Shown: positions 35,005-47,745, counted from the stretch's first letter. The stretch: DNA of 64,000 nucleotides from Fagopyrum homotropicum (GCA_033239125.1 BSWB01000006.1:36994501-37058500); one strand, 5' to 3'. Notes: generated by a model not told the origin, from the sequence alone. Translations and numbers: made by a program.

Positions 35005-35612
35005 TAGGACAATGTTCAGGTACAGTTCATAATTTCGGGTAGGGACATGCGGCTGAACGTAGAGTTGACACGTGTCCCAAATTTTATTTTATTTTTTTTT
35101 CAGAAACGAATGAAATTTTTTTTGAACTACCATGTTATAATTTCTGCACTATTTTCTTATAGACTTTAAACAATTATCATATAATTCATAAAATATTACT
35201 TTTTAATATATTATATCAAATTATTTATAAATTAATCGTTTATATATTATGAACTATTCAATTGTAATTCATGAACTATCATTTTATAAGTTATGCACTA
35301 TCCTTTATAAATTTTGCACTATGAACTATTCTATTATAATTCATGAACTATCCTTTTATAAGTTATGAACTATCCCTTACTAAGTTTTGAACTATTACTT
35401 TCACTCCTTTATAAATTTTGCACTATGAATTATTCTATTATAATTGATGAACTATATTATAAGTTATGAACTATTCCTTAATAAATTTTGAACTATTACT
35501 TTCACTCGTTTCTGGAAAAAAAAAAGAAAATTTTTTTTGGGACACGTGTCAGCTCTACGTTCAGCCGCACGGCCCTACCGGAATAATGTGTCTTACCTGA
35601 ACAACACCCTTA
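35005..35612. mobile_element. MITE with about 100-bp inverted ends (Mutator-like?)
   Basis: Left and right ends are inverted copies: the words TGTTCAGGTA, GCGGCTGAACGTAGAG and GACACGTGTCCCA occur in both. Both arms carry an ACACGTGT palindrome (G-box core). The centre (35110-35515) is made of degenerate repeats of TAAGTTATGAACTAT and AAATTTTGCACTAT. A clear target duplication was not found, so class is inferred from arm length. Confidence 0.7.
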
Positions 35613-35652
35613 CTTTATTACCCCTATTTTTTGTTATTACATTGTTAAACCA

Positions 35653-35654
<2 letters not shown>

Positions 35655-35719
<65 letters not shown>
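35655..35719. repeat. (TA)n microsatellite
   Basis: Pure TA run of about 65 bases. Confidence 0.95.
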
Positions 35720-35722
<3 letters not shown>

Positions 35723-36500
35723 GACTCATATATAAACAACTCTTATCATGTGAACGTGTAAACACCGAATATATGTGAGTATACCGCCGAATATATGTGA
35801 CTATACCGCCGAATATATAGATTCAGGTCCAGCGAATCTTCTTCCATTAATAACACGGTTTTTTTTATCCTTTAATATCGTCTAATCTCAGTCATCTTTT
35901 TAACGATCTAACGGATACAATTTGTTCTCATTTTACATGGTAAGGGCTGTTTACATGAGAGTCAACTTCTCTCTCTCTTTATATATATAACATTCTCTCA
36001 CCTCAAAAAAAAAATCCTCCTTCGACAAAGAAGCCTCCTTCTCTCCTTTGATGCCCGTCAAAGGCATTGAGTCATCGTTCATCTGCATTTTCACTATTAA
36101 TCTTCCATTTCCATTGAAGAGCTCTCATCCCTCTCTTATCTGGCCGCCCCTACCGAGCTCCCCTTTTGACTATCGACACCTACAACACCTCCTCCTCGTA
36201 AACCTTCTGACTCTATCCTCCGTCACCTTCGTTCTCCTATTCGGCCTCACAAGCATCACTATCAACAACAACCCGATCAAGAACAACACAATCTTCTCCG
36301 ACGTAACCCGCTTTCTTGACGGCGCCACTGTCACCAACGCAAAATAACCTTCCTTCTCTGCCACACAAACGAACAAAGCCATCATGTTCAACAATTTGAT
36401 GTTGCCCGACTCAAAAGTGGTGTAGCAGTACTTTGTACCCGAGCTACTCGACGAAATGCTCACGTTTTAAAAATCGATATTTATTGGGTTTTTGATGACA
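35720..36500. other. Spacer with one doubtful ORF
   Basis: The motif ATACCGCCGAATATAT is repeated near 35779 and 35802. A 99-codon plus-strand ORF (36048-36347) has a hydrophobic stretch (LLLVNLLTLSSVTFVLLFGL) and a CT-rich leader, but its continuation and family are not recognised; it could be a decayed gene piece. Confidence 0.3.
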
Positions 36501-36877
36501 TGTAAGATTCTGGTTGCCACGTCATTGTCGGAATTAGTACTTTTGCCGGAAAAATAAGACATATTTTTGGTAAATACGTTGATATTTTGTATTGTTCTTA
36601 GTAATTTTCAAAGTTGATATTACTTTAGGTTGAATGTTGATAGTTGGTATTATTTTGAGTTGTTTTTCCTAAATTCTAATATGCTAACAAGTTGTAATAT
36701 GATAAAGGAAAAATAATCAAAAGTAATACCAACTATCGTCATTTAACCCAAAGTAATATTAACTTTAAAAATTACTAGGAGCAATACAAACTATCAACTT
36801 ATTTACCAAAAATAATATATCTTACTTTTCCGGCAAAATTCTAACTCCGGCGATGATGTGGCTACCGAAATCCTACA
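36501..36877. mobile_element. Foldback MITE, 377 bp
   Basis: The two halves are inverted copies over nearly the whole length, meeting near 36690. Matching words are TTGCCGGAAAA with TTTTCCGGCAA, TTTTTGGTAAATA with TATTTACCAAAAA, and GATAGTTGGTATTA with TAATACCAACTATC. One related arm occurs alone at 61641-61760. No target duplication could be fixed. Confidence 0.75.
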
Positions 36878-37212
36878 GTAAGTATTATGTGAGACGCCGT
36901 CACAACACCGAGCCAACCACCAAAGCACGTCCACCGCAGCCCAACCCGACGGACCTTCTCGCCATCGGGGGCGTGGCCGGAAAGAGTGTGGCCGTCCTGG
37001 CGGTGGAGCGCCGCAACCCCAACAACAACCTAGGTTTGCCTTCCACCCTCACTTTGGTTGGCTTCCTCTTGCAGTTGGGCCCGGCCACAATCAGGCCCAC
37101 TGGATTTCAGCCCACCAAGCCCGTCAGCAAAACTCCTCCAGCCCACAAAATACTAGCATGGCACTCTGGGCCAATTTCTAGCACAACCCGCCAACACTCA
37201 GTCCCATTTCCA

Positions 37213-37350
37213 CGCCATTGGAGATCCGCCGCAACCCACGAGTATTGATCAGGCTTTTTCTTCGACGACAGGTTTTGGTGATCCGCCATTGGAGATCCGC
37301 CGCAACCCACGAGTATTTCCACGCCATTGGAGATCCGCCGCAACCCGCCA
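37213..37350. repeat. Local triplication of a 26-bp unit
   Basis: CCATTGGAGATCCGCCGCAA occurs three times, starting at about 37213, 37287 and 37324, with CCC(A/G)C following each. It lies in proline-coding sequence just before the copia fragment. Confidence 0.85.
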
Positions 37351-37362
37351 ACTCCTTGTAAA

Positions 37363-37690
37363 TTCTCGTCCATTTCATATAATGGTTTTTTAAATTCGAT
37401 AATTGTTGGAAATGTCATGCGGATATCAACTACAGGTTTTGGTGACGCCAAACTTCGCACCTCCACCCATCCTTTCCAATTATCCAATATCCTCCTTGCT
37501 CATCAAATTGTTAAAAACCTCGTTTATGTTCGTCGTTTCACAATAGACAACCAAGCTAATGTTGAATTGGACCCATTTGATTTTTTCTATGAAGAATTTA
37601 CAAACGGGAACATTCCGTCTAAGTTGCAATAGCTCCTCGGATCTTTATCTAGTTACCACTACTTTTGCGTCAGCTGATGCTCCTTCGCTA
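37363..37690 (+). pseudogene. Copia gag-pol fragment (protease region)
   Basis: Translation gives SSISYNGFLNSIIVGNVMRI, QLSNILLAHQIVKNLVYVRR and NQANVELDPFDFF, matching the protease-to-integrase linker of the intact copia element at 50992-55371 (SYNGNLNSIIVGNGMRI, RLSNVLLAPKIVKNLVSVRR). After about 37620 it needs a frame change to continue (SSDLYLVTT). The Pro-rich, Gln-containing sequence at 36900-37200 may be the end of the same gag. No LTR was found. It is an old fragment of a related family. Confidence 0.75.
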
Positions 37691-38010
37691 TAGTTAACCA
37701 AGCTAGTAATTTGTTTTACGAAAAAACATGACATGAGAGGAGATAAATTCTTCTTCTCACAATATTACTTTACTATTATTTTTAGGGTTTTGACACTCGA
37801 TTCTAGTGTATTTTATGCCTCTGATGTTTGTTTAAAATATAATCTCTCTAAATAAAAATAACCAATATTAAGTAAAAACTGTAATTTTTAAAAATTTTAT
37901 TTTGTGCAACAATTCGATTGTGTCGCCTGGGTTGCTCATTGTTACCTTTTTAATGTTTGGGCAATCTTTTTGTCGTTAAATTTTGGCTAATACAATATGT
38001 AAGAAATTAA

Positions 38011-38295
38011 GGGTCCGTTTGGTTTTAACTCCGGAATCGGAAACGGAATGGAAACGAATCTAGTTCATACGTATAACATTATTCATGAAAGTTTTTGGAA
38101 TCATTCCTTGTGATTTGAAGTAATTGGAGTAGAGTTTGATTACTTTTGATATCCTATATGGTAACAAAATGTGGGAAATCAAGTCCATTTTGCCTTAAAG
38201 AATGATTTCATACAATTTAATGAATAAGGATATAATTATGGATTAAATTCGTTTCCAATCCTTTTTCGTTTCCGGAGTTGGAAACAAACGGGCCC
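38011..38295. mobile_element. Tourist-like (PIF/Harbinger) MITE, 285 bp
   Basis: Ends GGGTCCGTTTGG and, inward from the right, GGGCCCGTTTGT, extended by ACTCCGGAA in both. Flanked by TAA on both sides (38008-38010, 38296-38298), the three-base duplication of this class. No ORF. It lies about 400 bp upstream of the RABA1-type gene and may be part of its promoter region. Confidence 0.85.
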
Positions 38296-38691
38296 TAAAT
38301 AATGCAACACGTAATGGTTGGTTTGTTGTGTTGATAACATGATTAGAACGAAAAGTCTCCTAGTAAATAAAAAAAGCAATTTTAAGTCATTTGAAGTGAA
38401 CGCAGTCGAGTCTTCAACAGCACGCAAGGCTGCGTTTTGCAGCAGTTGAAGACTAATATTTCAAGCATTTTACCAGTTCAAGGTTCAGAATGACTTGGTC
38501 TTACATGGTTGTAATCTATAACGTCATGTGCTTAAACTTTATTAAGCACATTTTGAAGAAGATGTCATCCGCCCAAGAAAAACCAATTCAAAGCTCCTTT
38601 CTTCTCAACCATTTCAACCAACTTTCATCATCGTCTTATAAAAGTAATAACTCAAAGAGATCAGAGAGGAGAAGACAGAAAGAGAATAGCC

Positions 38692-39814
38692 ATGGCCGGT
38701 TTCAGAGACGAAGACTACGATTACCTCTACAAAGTGGTGCTCATAGGAGATTCCGGCGTCGGAAAGACGAATCTCCTCTCTCGATTCTCCAAAAACGAGT
38801 TCAGCCTCGAAACTAAGTCCACCATCGGCGTCGAATTCGCCACTCGCAGTGTTCAAGTCGATGATAAGATCATTAAAGCTCAGATTTGGGATACTGCTGG
38901 ACAGGAAAGGTAAATTTTCAATCTTGTTGCATTCGATTTTATCACGTCGATGATAGATTGCTGACTTTTAGGGTTTTATGATTTGTTGTGGGCAAACTTG
39001 GGGAAATGAATGAAAGACTGCGGGCCCTATGGTTGCCATATTTGACTTTTTCAAAAGTCAACCCACAAATATCCTAATAACTTTTTTCTTTTTATGTTAT
39101 AATTTTATGCAATAGTTATATGGGCCTATAATTAAGAAGCATGAAAAACAAGATTCACCAGTTTGGGCCTCTCATTCAACTATTAGGCTTCCATTTTGAC
39201 AATGTGAAATCATGTTTGGTCCTTTTGGTAAAATATTATCTATTAAAAGTACGTATAACATAACTCAGTAAATATATTTTCTATTTAATTCAATTCTTTC
39301 GTCATTAAAAAATTATATATAAGGTAAAATTAGAATGACGTATAAAACAATAGTTTATTTATACCAATGCTTTCATTTTAGATATCGCGCCATTACGGGT
39401 GCGTACTATAGAGGTGCAGTGGGCGCATTATTGGTGTACGATATCAGTAGACACGTCACATTTGATAACATACAAACATGGCTAAAGGAGCTCCGAGGCA
39501 ACACAGAAGCCAACATCGTCATAATGCTTGTGGGAAACAAGGCCGACTTGAGACACTTACGTTCCGTAAGCACAGAGGATGCAAAAGCATATGCCGAGAA
39601 GGAGAACATATTCTTCATGGAAACATCTGCCCTCGACTCGACTAATGTTGACGACTCGTTCTCGCAAGTTCTTTCTCAAGTATATCATGTTCTTACAAAG
39701 AAATCACTCGAAATAGGAGGCGATCCCATGACCCTGCCCAAGGGACGACCGATTGATATCAGTAACAAAACCGAAGGCTCGAATGTGAAGGACGAGGGTT
39801 GTTGTACTGCTTGA
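38692..39814 (+). CDS. RABA1: RABA1-type (Rab11) small GTPase, 216 aa
   Basis: Two exons, 38692-38909 and 39382-39814, joined by a GT-AG intron of 472 bp that splits codon R73. Motifs: P-loop GDSGVGKT (19-26), switch II DTAGQ (67-71, with catalytic Q71), NKAD (125-128), ETSAL (153-157), and a C-terminal di-cysteine (CCTA) for geranylgeranylation. The N-terminus DEDYDYLYKVVLIGDSGVGK, the RHVTF stretch and DPMTLPKGRPIDI fit subgroup A1. Plant RABA1 proteins act on trans-Golgi/recycling endosomes in traffic to the plasma membrane and cell plate. The P-loop has Thr where most plant RABA proteins have Ser; both bind magnesium. The length is normal. The CT-rich leader and AGCCATGG context support the start. 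Confidence 0.95.
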
Positions 39815-40860
39815 AACTTAACAAAAACAATAAGCTTCCTATATGTATTTGAAGTTACCTCATTATGGAATCTGTAAAACATGTGTTTACATGCATGCTT
39901 TAGGGTCATTGAACAAACTCATACTGTGATTGTGAATATGTCGTGCATCATTTTTGGCATCCCCATATATCGTTATAGGCTTGTAAACAAGTGCAGTTTC
40001 TTTTTTCCATACCATTTTAATATAAAACCAAAACAATGCTTTTTTTTTTTTTTGTAGGTATTACATTTAGATTTATGTATGTGCACTCGAATATGCAAAA
40101 CATCCTGTTAAATTTGGTTCACTGGAATTTCACAAAATGTTAATGTGTGGAAATGTGTCTCACATCGACAATATGATACCGTGTGAAGCTAACGTATAAG
40201 TCCGAGGGTTACTCCTTCTATGTGGGCGTGTTGAGAAGTTCCATTTGCAGTGGGGTATGCATTCAAGAAAATGATAACGAACTGAAAGTGAGTTGATAAT
40301 GCGGGAGAACATGTTTAGTTAATGCGTACAAACAGTAGGCTTCAATGCAGGTCCACCACGAGCCAATATAAGCAATTAGCTTCGAATGCATGTCAACTGT
40401 CGACACCATAACACAACTTACTCAATCGGTCCTATATGTACTTACTATACCATAATAAATCCTTACTTTTGTTACAGGATCTACATCTATCCTTACCGTT
40501 CCATGCCAAAGTATGTTTTTTTATTACATAAAGCCAATAATCTCCAATAAATCTCTAATCAGCTTTACTTAAAAATGTTATAATTATCTTCAACCTGAGT
40601 TATGTTTACGTGAGTTAATTTTTAGAAGATTTATTTAACCCTCTTTCCAAAAACAATATAATAATTTTGTCCATATTCATTGTATTGTGTCATTTGTGTA
40701 AATTTTTTTTATTAGATGCTAGTTTGTAAAATTTTTATCTAATTAACTTTCAATAAAAATAAATTTAATAATTTGTCCATATTCATTGTATTTTGTTATT
40801 ATGTTTTTTTTTTTTTTTATATTTTTTGTGTGTAAATATTACATAACCTACACAAATTTA
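39815..40860. other. 3' region of RABA1-type gene and spacer
   Basis: No gene. The 3' UTR may end within 39830-40060. Near 40145 the words AAATGTGTCTCACATCGACA and GTATAAGTCCGAGGGTTACT resemble the 'cccacatcg' block of short plant LTR elements (TRIMs), but both LTRs were not found. Confidence 0.4.
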
Positions 40861-41223
40861 GGGGTGTTCGATAGAGTTTTTTTTTGAGTTTTTGTGTAGC
40901 TTTAAAAATTTGACAGCTATGTAGTGTTTGGTGATTTTAGGTTATTTGTATGATTAGAGTTTTGGTATATTATTGGAAATTTTTTTGTAACCTCCTCCAA
41001 ATAGATTTTTTCATTAACATTTCATAATTCTGGTCCAATTCATCCTCAAATCTGTTTTGCATGTTTTTATGATTATTTTTAGCACTTGTTCTTTTTTTAC
41101 AAATTTACTATAAAAAAATCTACCCATGCAAACACTATTTTTTTTTTTGTTAGATTGTCATATTTTATAAAATGTCCAAAAAGCTTAAACTACTAAATAA
41201 TCTTTTTCAGCTAAATACACCCC
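40861..41223. mobile_element. Possible MITE with GGGGTGT ends
   Basis: Left end TAGGGGTGTTCGATAG, right end (inward) TAGGGGTGTATTTAGC. Flanking trinucleotides are TTA and TAA, compatible with, but not proving, a Tourist-type TWA duplication. AT-rich, no ORF. Confidence 0.4.
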
Positions 41224-42829
41224 TAATCTTAATTAAACAAAATATTTTTAAAATACATAAATATACTAATATTTACACGAATTACTTACATTAAAAACTC
41301 AAGGACAAATACACAATATTTTCAAAATACAAATACTAACATTTGCTCAAAAATTAAACTTTAACTACACAAATTATAAAAAATTATTAAGACGGTTTGC
41401 ACTAAAATTATTAAATCTACCTATGTTATAAACACATACACAAACTAGTGAACTCAATTACACAAAATGAAAATTCTCACATACACAAATTCTTATAATC
41501 GTTTGAATAATTTCAGTTAACGAATTTAGTTGCACAAATAAATTTTAAGTACATGAAATATCAATTACACATGTACACCTAATTTAAATAAAAATATAAA
41601 ATACAACTTGTTTTATAGAAATGAAAAAAACAAAAAGAAGTAAGATACAGCTTATTAACTTAATTGATAAAAGGTGGGTTGGAGGTACTTGTTTAATATT
41701 CGATCAATTGGAATTCGAAACTCTTATATTACAAAAGGTATTGTTTCATTGGTAAAATAACTAATTAGACCTTTTACCACTATTATTAGGTTTTTTTTAC
41801 CCACTATTACTCTATCAAGAGTACTTATAATATAAACTCTTTTAGTAAATATACTCATATTTAACCAAATTCTTTCATATAAGGGACTATTATATATATG
41901 ATAAAATTATAAGGGTTCATAGGCCATAAAAAAAACCTATTTAACCCAATATTTTTAACATAGTTTAGAAGTAAAGTAGAGCCTAAGATTAGTTATAGAA
42001 GTAGTAGATATTAAGTGTAAATTGAAAGTAGTAAAGAAAAATGTAATAATTTAAGAAAAGTAGCATGTGGCGGTACGAAGGTACAAAAGAGAGGAAGGTG
42101 CATGAACAACATTGCTATTGCTAATTATTATTCTCAAGTCTAACTGGATGTCGATGATGAGCAACATCATATAGTAATACTCATAAACCATACCGTGAGG
42201 AGGGAAGCCAGAGGGAATTTTCTTTTAATAATTAAAAAAAAAACAAATTATATTTATTTAATAAAGTAGTGAGTTATCAGAAATCCATGTGATTGATCGA
42301 AACACATCACATGGGAGAGTAATACTAAGTCTATATTTTTATATATATTTTTTTACGTTGTTCCTCATCTTGAATATAGGCATATATATAATAGCTAGGT
42401 AGCATGCATATAAAACAGCTCACAAATCCTATATGTTTTGCTCCGACGCTATTCCATCATGTTGCTATACAGCTAGCTCTTTTACAGCTACCACCCCAAC
42501 AATCTCGAATTCTTCTTCAATTTCCATGCCTTATGGGTTTTAATTTCTTTAATTTACCTTATGGGTTAAAAACTAATCTCCTGCCTCTCACTTCTAGACA
42601 AGTTCTAGTGTTAAATTACCTTGCACCAACTGTTACTGCTGTAATCAACAACAATAAAAACGTAAATACCAACGAACCAATTACCTAGATCCAATTTAAG
42701 GGTTGGGCTATTTAGTGTAATATTTTCAAATTTCGGGGGTAATAGTGCAGCACAAGTGGAGAGATGAGAATGAAGGAATAATCGGACGGCTGAGAATAGG
42801 CTTATCCAAAGTCCAAGTGATCACATCGC
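41224..42829. other. AT-rich spacer
   Basis: No gene supported. A 94-codon ORF (42404-42688) shows no domain or homologous pattern that I recognise. Confidence 0.4.
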
Positions 42830-42835
42830 CACGTG
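42830..42835. promoter_or_regulatory. G-box (CACGTG) upstream of the bZIP gene
   Basis: GCCACGTGCT lies about 570 bp before the start codon. This palindrome is the classic target of plant bZIP and bHLH factors, so regulation of the gene by such a factor is possible; it is inferred from the sequence word alone. Confidence 0.35.
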
Positions 42836-43401
42836 CTCCTCTCATTCTTTTTATTTTGTTTCCCTCCGCCCTTTCTTATTTTATTATTCTTACTTTTCTT
42901 CATAAAAGATAGAAAAAGGAATATTTTTTTTTTTTTAATCAGTAGAAGTCGTTGCAGAACCCACAGCTGGTGCTAGCTGTCGTCTTCATCCGCCCATGAA
43001 CCGCCCTTCCCTCCGCCCTTCCACAAACCAATTCAACTAGTTTCATCCTTGAGATGTTTTGATATGATTTTTTTCACATAAATAAGAAATGGATTAATCA
43101 AATCAAAATTATATGCATTTACGGAGTATTCACCAACCAAGCAAAATTGTAAAAAAGACTCCAAAGAATAGTTAGCAAGAATCAAAATTGATCTCCATTA
43201 TGGAAAAAATTAACCACTAAATAAATTATTATGTTCAATTTGTCGTATTAAAAGAAATAAAATAAAGATACCTAATACTAAAGTGAGCGTTACCTCCCCT
43301 TTTAAAAGCTCGACTCTGCATTGGGTTGTGAGTTTGTTTTGTTGTCAGTTAATTTTATCTCTTCCCAACTGCCATTCCAGATTTAGTTAATCTACCAACA
43401 A

Positions 43402-44570
43402 ATGGCTCAGTTACCTCCGAGAGTTCCGACCATCGCCCCCAACTGGCCTCCGCCTCAGCAACCACCAACATGGGTTGACGAATTCCTCGACTTCACATCA
43501 ACCCGTCGCGGGACCCACCGTCGCTCCGTCAGCGACTCCATTGCCTTCCTCGAAACCCCTTTTATTCCCAACTCCCTTCTTCACGGCTTCGATCGCCTTG
43601 ATGACGACCAGCTCATTTCCATGTTCTCCGACGACTTGGGATCCTCCGCCGCTAAATCCACTGTCCCGCCCCTCGGCTCTCCCAATTCCGACCCATCCTC
43701 ACCCAATTCCGACCACAATAGTAAAGGTAACGAGGAAAAGCAGATGCTGGTTGAGAAAACGGAGCGAGAAGAGTTTGAAAACTTATGCGAAGATAATGAC
43801 GACGTCGATGCTGCTGCTCAACAGCCCAATTCCGGCGGCAATTCTGATTCCTTCATTGACCCCAAGAGGGTAAAAAGGTAAATATTAATTCGCTCGATCC
43901 ATTACTCAAGTTTTATCAGCTCATTAAGATCACAACCGAGGATCCAGTTTTTATGTAACTTTGCTTTCTTTGTGAAATTCAAGCAGAATTCTAGCAAATC
44001 GTCAATCGGCGCAGAGGTCAAGAGTTCGAAAATTGCAGTACATTTCAGAGCTTGAAAGGAGCGTAACTACGCTGCAGGTAAACTTACATATTATTCATGC
44101 CTATACTTTTTTTTAGTTATAATCAAACGAATTAGTCGAGTTAATTTATTTTAATCTATATGTTTTGCATGAACGTTACTTACGAATCGAAGACGGAGGT
44201 TTCAGCATTATCACCAAGAGTAGCATTTCTGGATCACCAGAGGCTGATACTTAACGTAGATAACAGTGCTCTCAAGCAAAGAATAGCTGCTTTAGCTCAA
44301 GATAAGATCTTCAAAGATGGTAATCTAATTTAAATTAGTTTCCCTTTTCTTCTACGGCACGCTAATCTCTCTTTAACCTCTATAACAAGTCTTCTGTCAT
44401 GAACTGAATATGCAGCTCATCAAGAAGCATTAAAGAAGGAGATCGAGAGACTAAGGCAAATATATCATCATCAGAGCATGAAGAAACTCAACAATTCAAC
44501 AGATTCAGGTGCAGCAGCAGATAAGACGCCATTTATGGATCAGAAGAAGCAACAACTAATCACGTCCTAA
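43402..44570 (+). CDS. Group E bZIP transcription factor (bZIP34/61-like), 282 aa
   Basis: Exons 43402-43877, 43987-44077, 44193-44319, 44416-44570, all GT-AG, open to TAA at 44568. The N-terminus MAQLPPRVPTIAPNWP and a Pro/Ser/Asp-rich region precede the bZIP. The basic region holds N163-x7-R171 (NRQSAQRSR), the DNA-contact signature. Zipper leucines follow at L181, L188, L195, L202, L209, L216 and L223. A proline (P197, in ALSPRVAF) sits in the zipper, a known mark of bZIP34/61 said to disfavour homodimers. It acts in the nucleus; bZIP34 has a role in pollen development in Arabidopsis, but the role here is not shown. The phase and position of the introns in the bZIP fit the family. The acceptor at 44192 has a weak pyrimidine tract. 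Confidence 0.93.
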
Positions 44571-46330
44571 TTAATCACACATTCAACAAGCCAAGCTTCG
44601 TTATTAAGATCGATGAAAGCTGCTGTGACTTGTGGGTGGTGGGATGCTCTCAGCTTTTTTCTGGTTTATGCTTACAGAAACTGTGCATTCACATGACATG
44701 TTTTCCCTTTTCTTTTTATTCAGCTGATTGATTAATTTCTCATTAAAAAAATCATGTGGGGTGGGGAGTAGACCAACTTGGAGGATCAAGATTTGACATG
44801 TGTCCTACAAGCAATGGGGTAGGGAACCTTATTTTAGAATTGGTTTTGGGAAGATTGGGTTTTTTTTTTTTTAGAATTTTATTTTGGGTATGGTGGGTAT
44901 TAATTTATTTTATATATTTTTTTGAAATTTATTTTTGTCTAGGTAGAAGGAAAAGATGGTCATGGTGGCCTTTGTATTGGGATGTAGTTTTGTCAGGGCA
45001 AGGGTGGACTACATTGTTGGTTATATGTTGAAATGTCAGATATTGTGTTTGGAATTGGAGTTAACTCATTATTCCTATGTGTCTGTAACAATATTTTTAT
45101 GCTTATTGGATTTTCCCTATCTCTCAGCAGTAAAAAACAGCTGTAAAAAAAATAAAGTATACCCAATAACTATTTCTATAAAAAGATTCAAATTTTGTAA
45201 TAATCTTGTTTATCAGAATATTCATCAAGAACAATTAGTATCTCGATCATATCAACCTTTTTTTTAGGACGTGAGCGATTATGTTAGATCTAACGCAGAC
45301 TTTGAGATCGAGTTTGTGATCCGTTTAGGGTTCAAGTCAAGGATTGATCTTATTGCCTGTGAAACTAATGAATTGATGCAAAGCCATTTGTGGATGATGA
45401 ATAATGAGCATGCTAAATTAGTGAGTATATATATGTTACGTCTTCAATCTTGATGTGCATGCAATTGGGAATCATTCTATGTTACTGCATGCATTTGGGT
45501 ATTAATGACTCTATTTGTAGACACGACAAATAACTAACGGCCAAATCTCATTATGTATTTAGGAAAACAATATCAGTAGAAATCGACAAGGTTACTGCGC
45601 ATGCTTAAACATATAACATTGTAGGCCCCACACCCCAAGAGGAAAAAATTAAATAAAATTTATTTTCCGACGTCAAACCCGTATTGTATTGTTTTGGAAC
45701 TGGGCTTTTTTGTGATGGGCCTGAATACAAGGCCAGGCCCAAATATTGTTCACTTCTTCTTCTACTGGGCCTTTGAACTAATTTCCCATCGGAAAGAAGA
45801 TAGAGAACAATGAGAAATGAGAGGTCATTATGCAATAAGAATGTAGTAGGATAGGATTCTACAAAATGTGGATAATATTTTGAGTGAGCGAGTGTGTGAG
45901 TGAGTGGGTGCGTGCATACGTATATGCGTATATGGTAACATATGAAAGCACTGCATAAGTGCATAGACTGCATAGTCACTAGATATATGCAATCTAAAAC
46001 ACACTTTTCATTACTACTTAGAGTTTGTTTGGAAACCCCAAACTTATTGTAGGTGGAATTGAAGCTGAAACAAGTATTTGATTTGTTGTGATAACTTGTT
46101 GAGCTTTTGAAAAGTACGGCCTTATCGAAGTTGATAGAAATGTAAAATAACGTAAAAGGCTATGACTTCGTTCCTTATATTTTTCTTTTGTAGTTTTTTT
46201 TAAAAAAAATATTATAAAGAGGTTGTAGTTAAACATTATTCTTTCAACTAGATATTGTTATTCTCTAATCATAATTTGTAATATGATTAATTAAAATATA
46301 AAAGTGGTATTTTAATATTATAAGTTTGAA
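44571..46330. other. 3' region of bZIP gene and spacer
   Basis: No gene supported. Short ORFs at 44756-45453 and 45605-46236 have no recognisable domain and unplantlike composition for proteins. The 46020-46200 stretch (TTGTTTGGAAACCCCAAAC) has a MITE-like look but no partner end was found. Confidence 0.4.
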
Positions 46331-46873
46331 TCTATATATACTACTAAAACACAACCCTCTTAGTCCACATGTCTAACCTACCTAGGACTTTTTGGCAAAT
46401 AAGTACGGATTTGCCATATATTAATTACAGATATACCATATTTAATTACAATTTTAAATTTCAATTAAAATAATTTTCATCTCATCATGCCAATTCATTA
46501 AAAAAATCTCATCTCATCATGTTCAGTATCTTACAGTATAACAATGCGATTTTGTTCGTTACCAAATCCACAACCATCTATAACAACTCATTTGTAGTGC
46601 CTAAATTTTTTGGCAACAAAATTATATACATGAATATAATTAGGGTAATTTATTCATAAGCTTAAAAAAGAGTATGTTGTATAAGAATCAAATTAAAGTC
46701 CAATCAATAAGACACTTCTTTATTCACAAATATTTTATCATCGTGAGAATAATTGAATGACTATTATAATGTTTTGTTAATATATCATTAGTTTATATAT
46801 ATACAAACTCATGACATATTATTAAAAATCCAATATATAAATATACCCGCACAAGGTATATGTTATAAACTAG
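46331..46873 (+). mobile_element. Small non-autonomous Helitron, 543 bp
   Basis: Begins TCTATATATACTACTAAAAC after an A and ends CCCGCACAAGG...TTATAAACTAG before a T, the 5' TC and 3' CTAG|T ends of plant Helitrons. The pre-terminal hairpin (normally a GC-rich stem) is degraded here. There is no target duplication, as expected for Helitrons. No Rep/helicase coding. Confidence 0.8.
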
Positions 46874-47745
46874 TTATTCAACTTAAGCTATTAGTTTATT
46901 TACAAAGAATCCTATCGAAGCTGATATAAAAGTAAAGCTACAAAAATACATCATTTCTATTATATTCAATTTTAATATTTTTGTCAATATTAAGTAGTGA
47001 TTATAGCTACACAGTTTTAATATTCTTGTAAGTTTTTTTTTCCCAAAAAATTATTTAAAATTATTTTATATTTACACAATATTAGAACAATTATATAAGA
47101 AGAAAATTATACAGTATGACAAAATAAAACATCAAATTGTTGATTTAGATTTATAAGTTTGTTTGAATAAATTATATTTGTGTGTTTTGTAATAAATATA
47201 ATTTGGTATAGTTTATTACATAAATTCATCATTGCACAATGATAAAAACTAAGAAATGTTGAAAGAATTTTGCCAAATAAGCCCTTTTCTATTTTTTTGT
47301 TTGTTTGTGTACCTCTTTAATTTTTACCACTTTCATTAATGGTAGGTTAAATTAATTAACCCCTTTATTAAAAAAAACATGAATTTGGCCTTACGTAAGT
47401 ATGATTCCTACTTTGTTTTTTTTTTAATTTTCTTTTGTTTTTTTTCCCTTTTTAATTTTTTTTATTTTATGGTATAAATTTTATACCTGAAAATTCATAC
47501 CAATTCTTGACTTTGTTTATTCCTTTTTTTTCCTGTCATACTAGAAAATGCATACCAGAATTGTCTTCAGGATCCACTATTGTACCAATCGATCCACAGT
47601 TGAACTTTTCATCGCTTTGAACAAATCAAGAACAACAGTCATCACATAATGGAAATACACTCATCTATCGAATTAACACTCAGGTTTCCCTTGTTGTGAT
47701 GTTGAGCCTCTCCGTTGTCGTCACACACTCACCACAAGCGATACT
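46874..47745. other. AT-rich spacer
   Basis: No gene. Possible arms of an old element: AATTTTGCCAAATAAGCCC near 47267 and its loose inverse near 48255 (ACTTACCAAATTCCCCCC); too divergent to claim. Confidence 0.35.

Noticed and set aside
34996..35621. A 9-bp target duplication for the MITE at 35005-35612
   Set aside because: ACAATTACT and CTTTATTAC do not match; class left open.
42404..42688. 94-codon ORF in spacer before the bZIP gene
   Set aside because: No domain, no plant-gene context, AT-rich surroundings.
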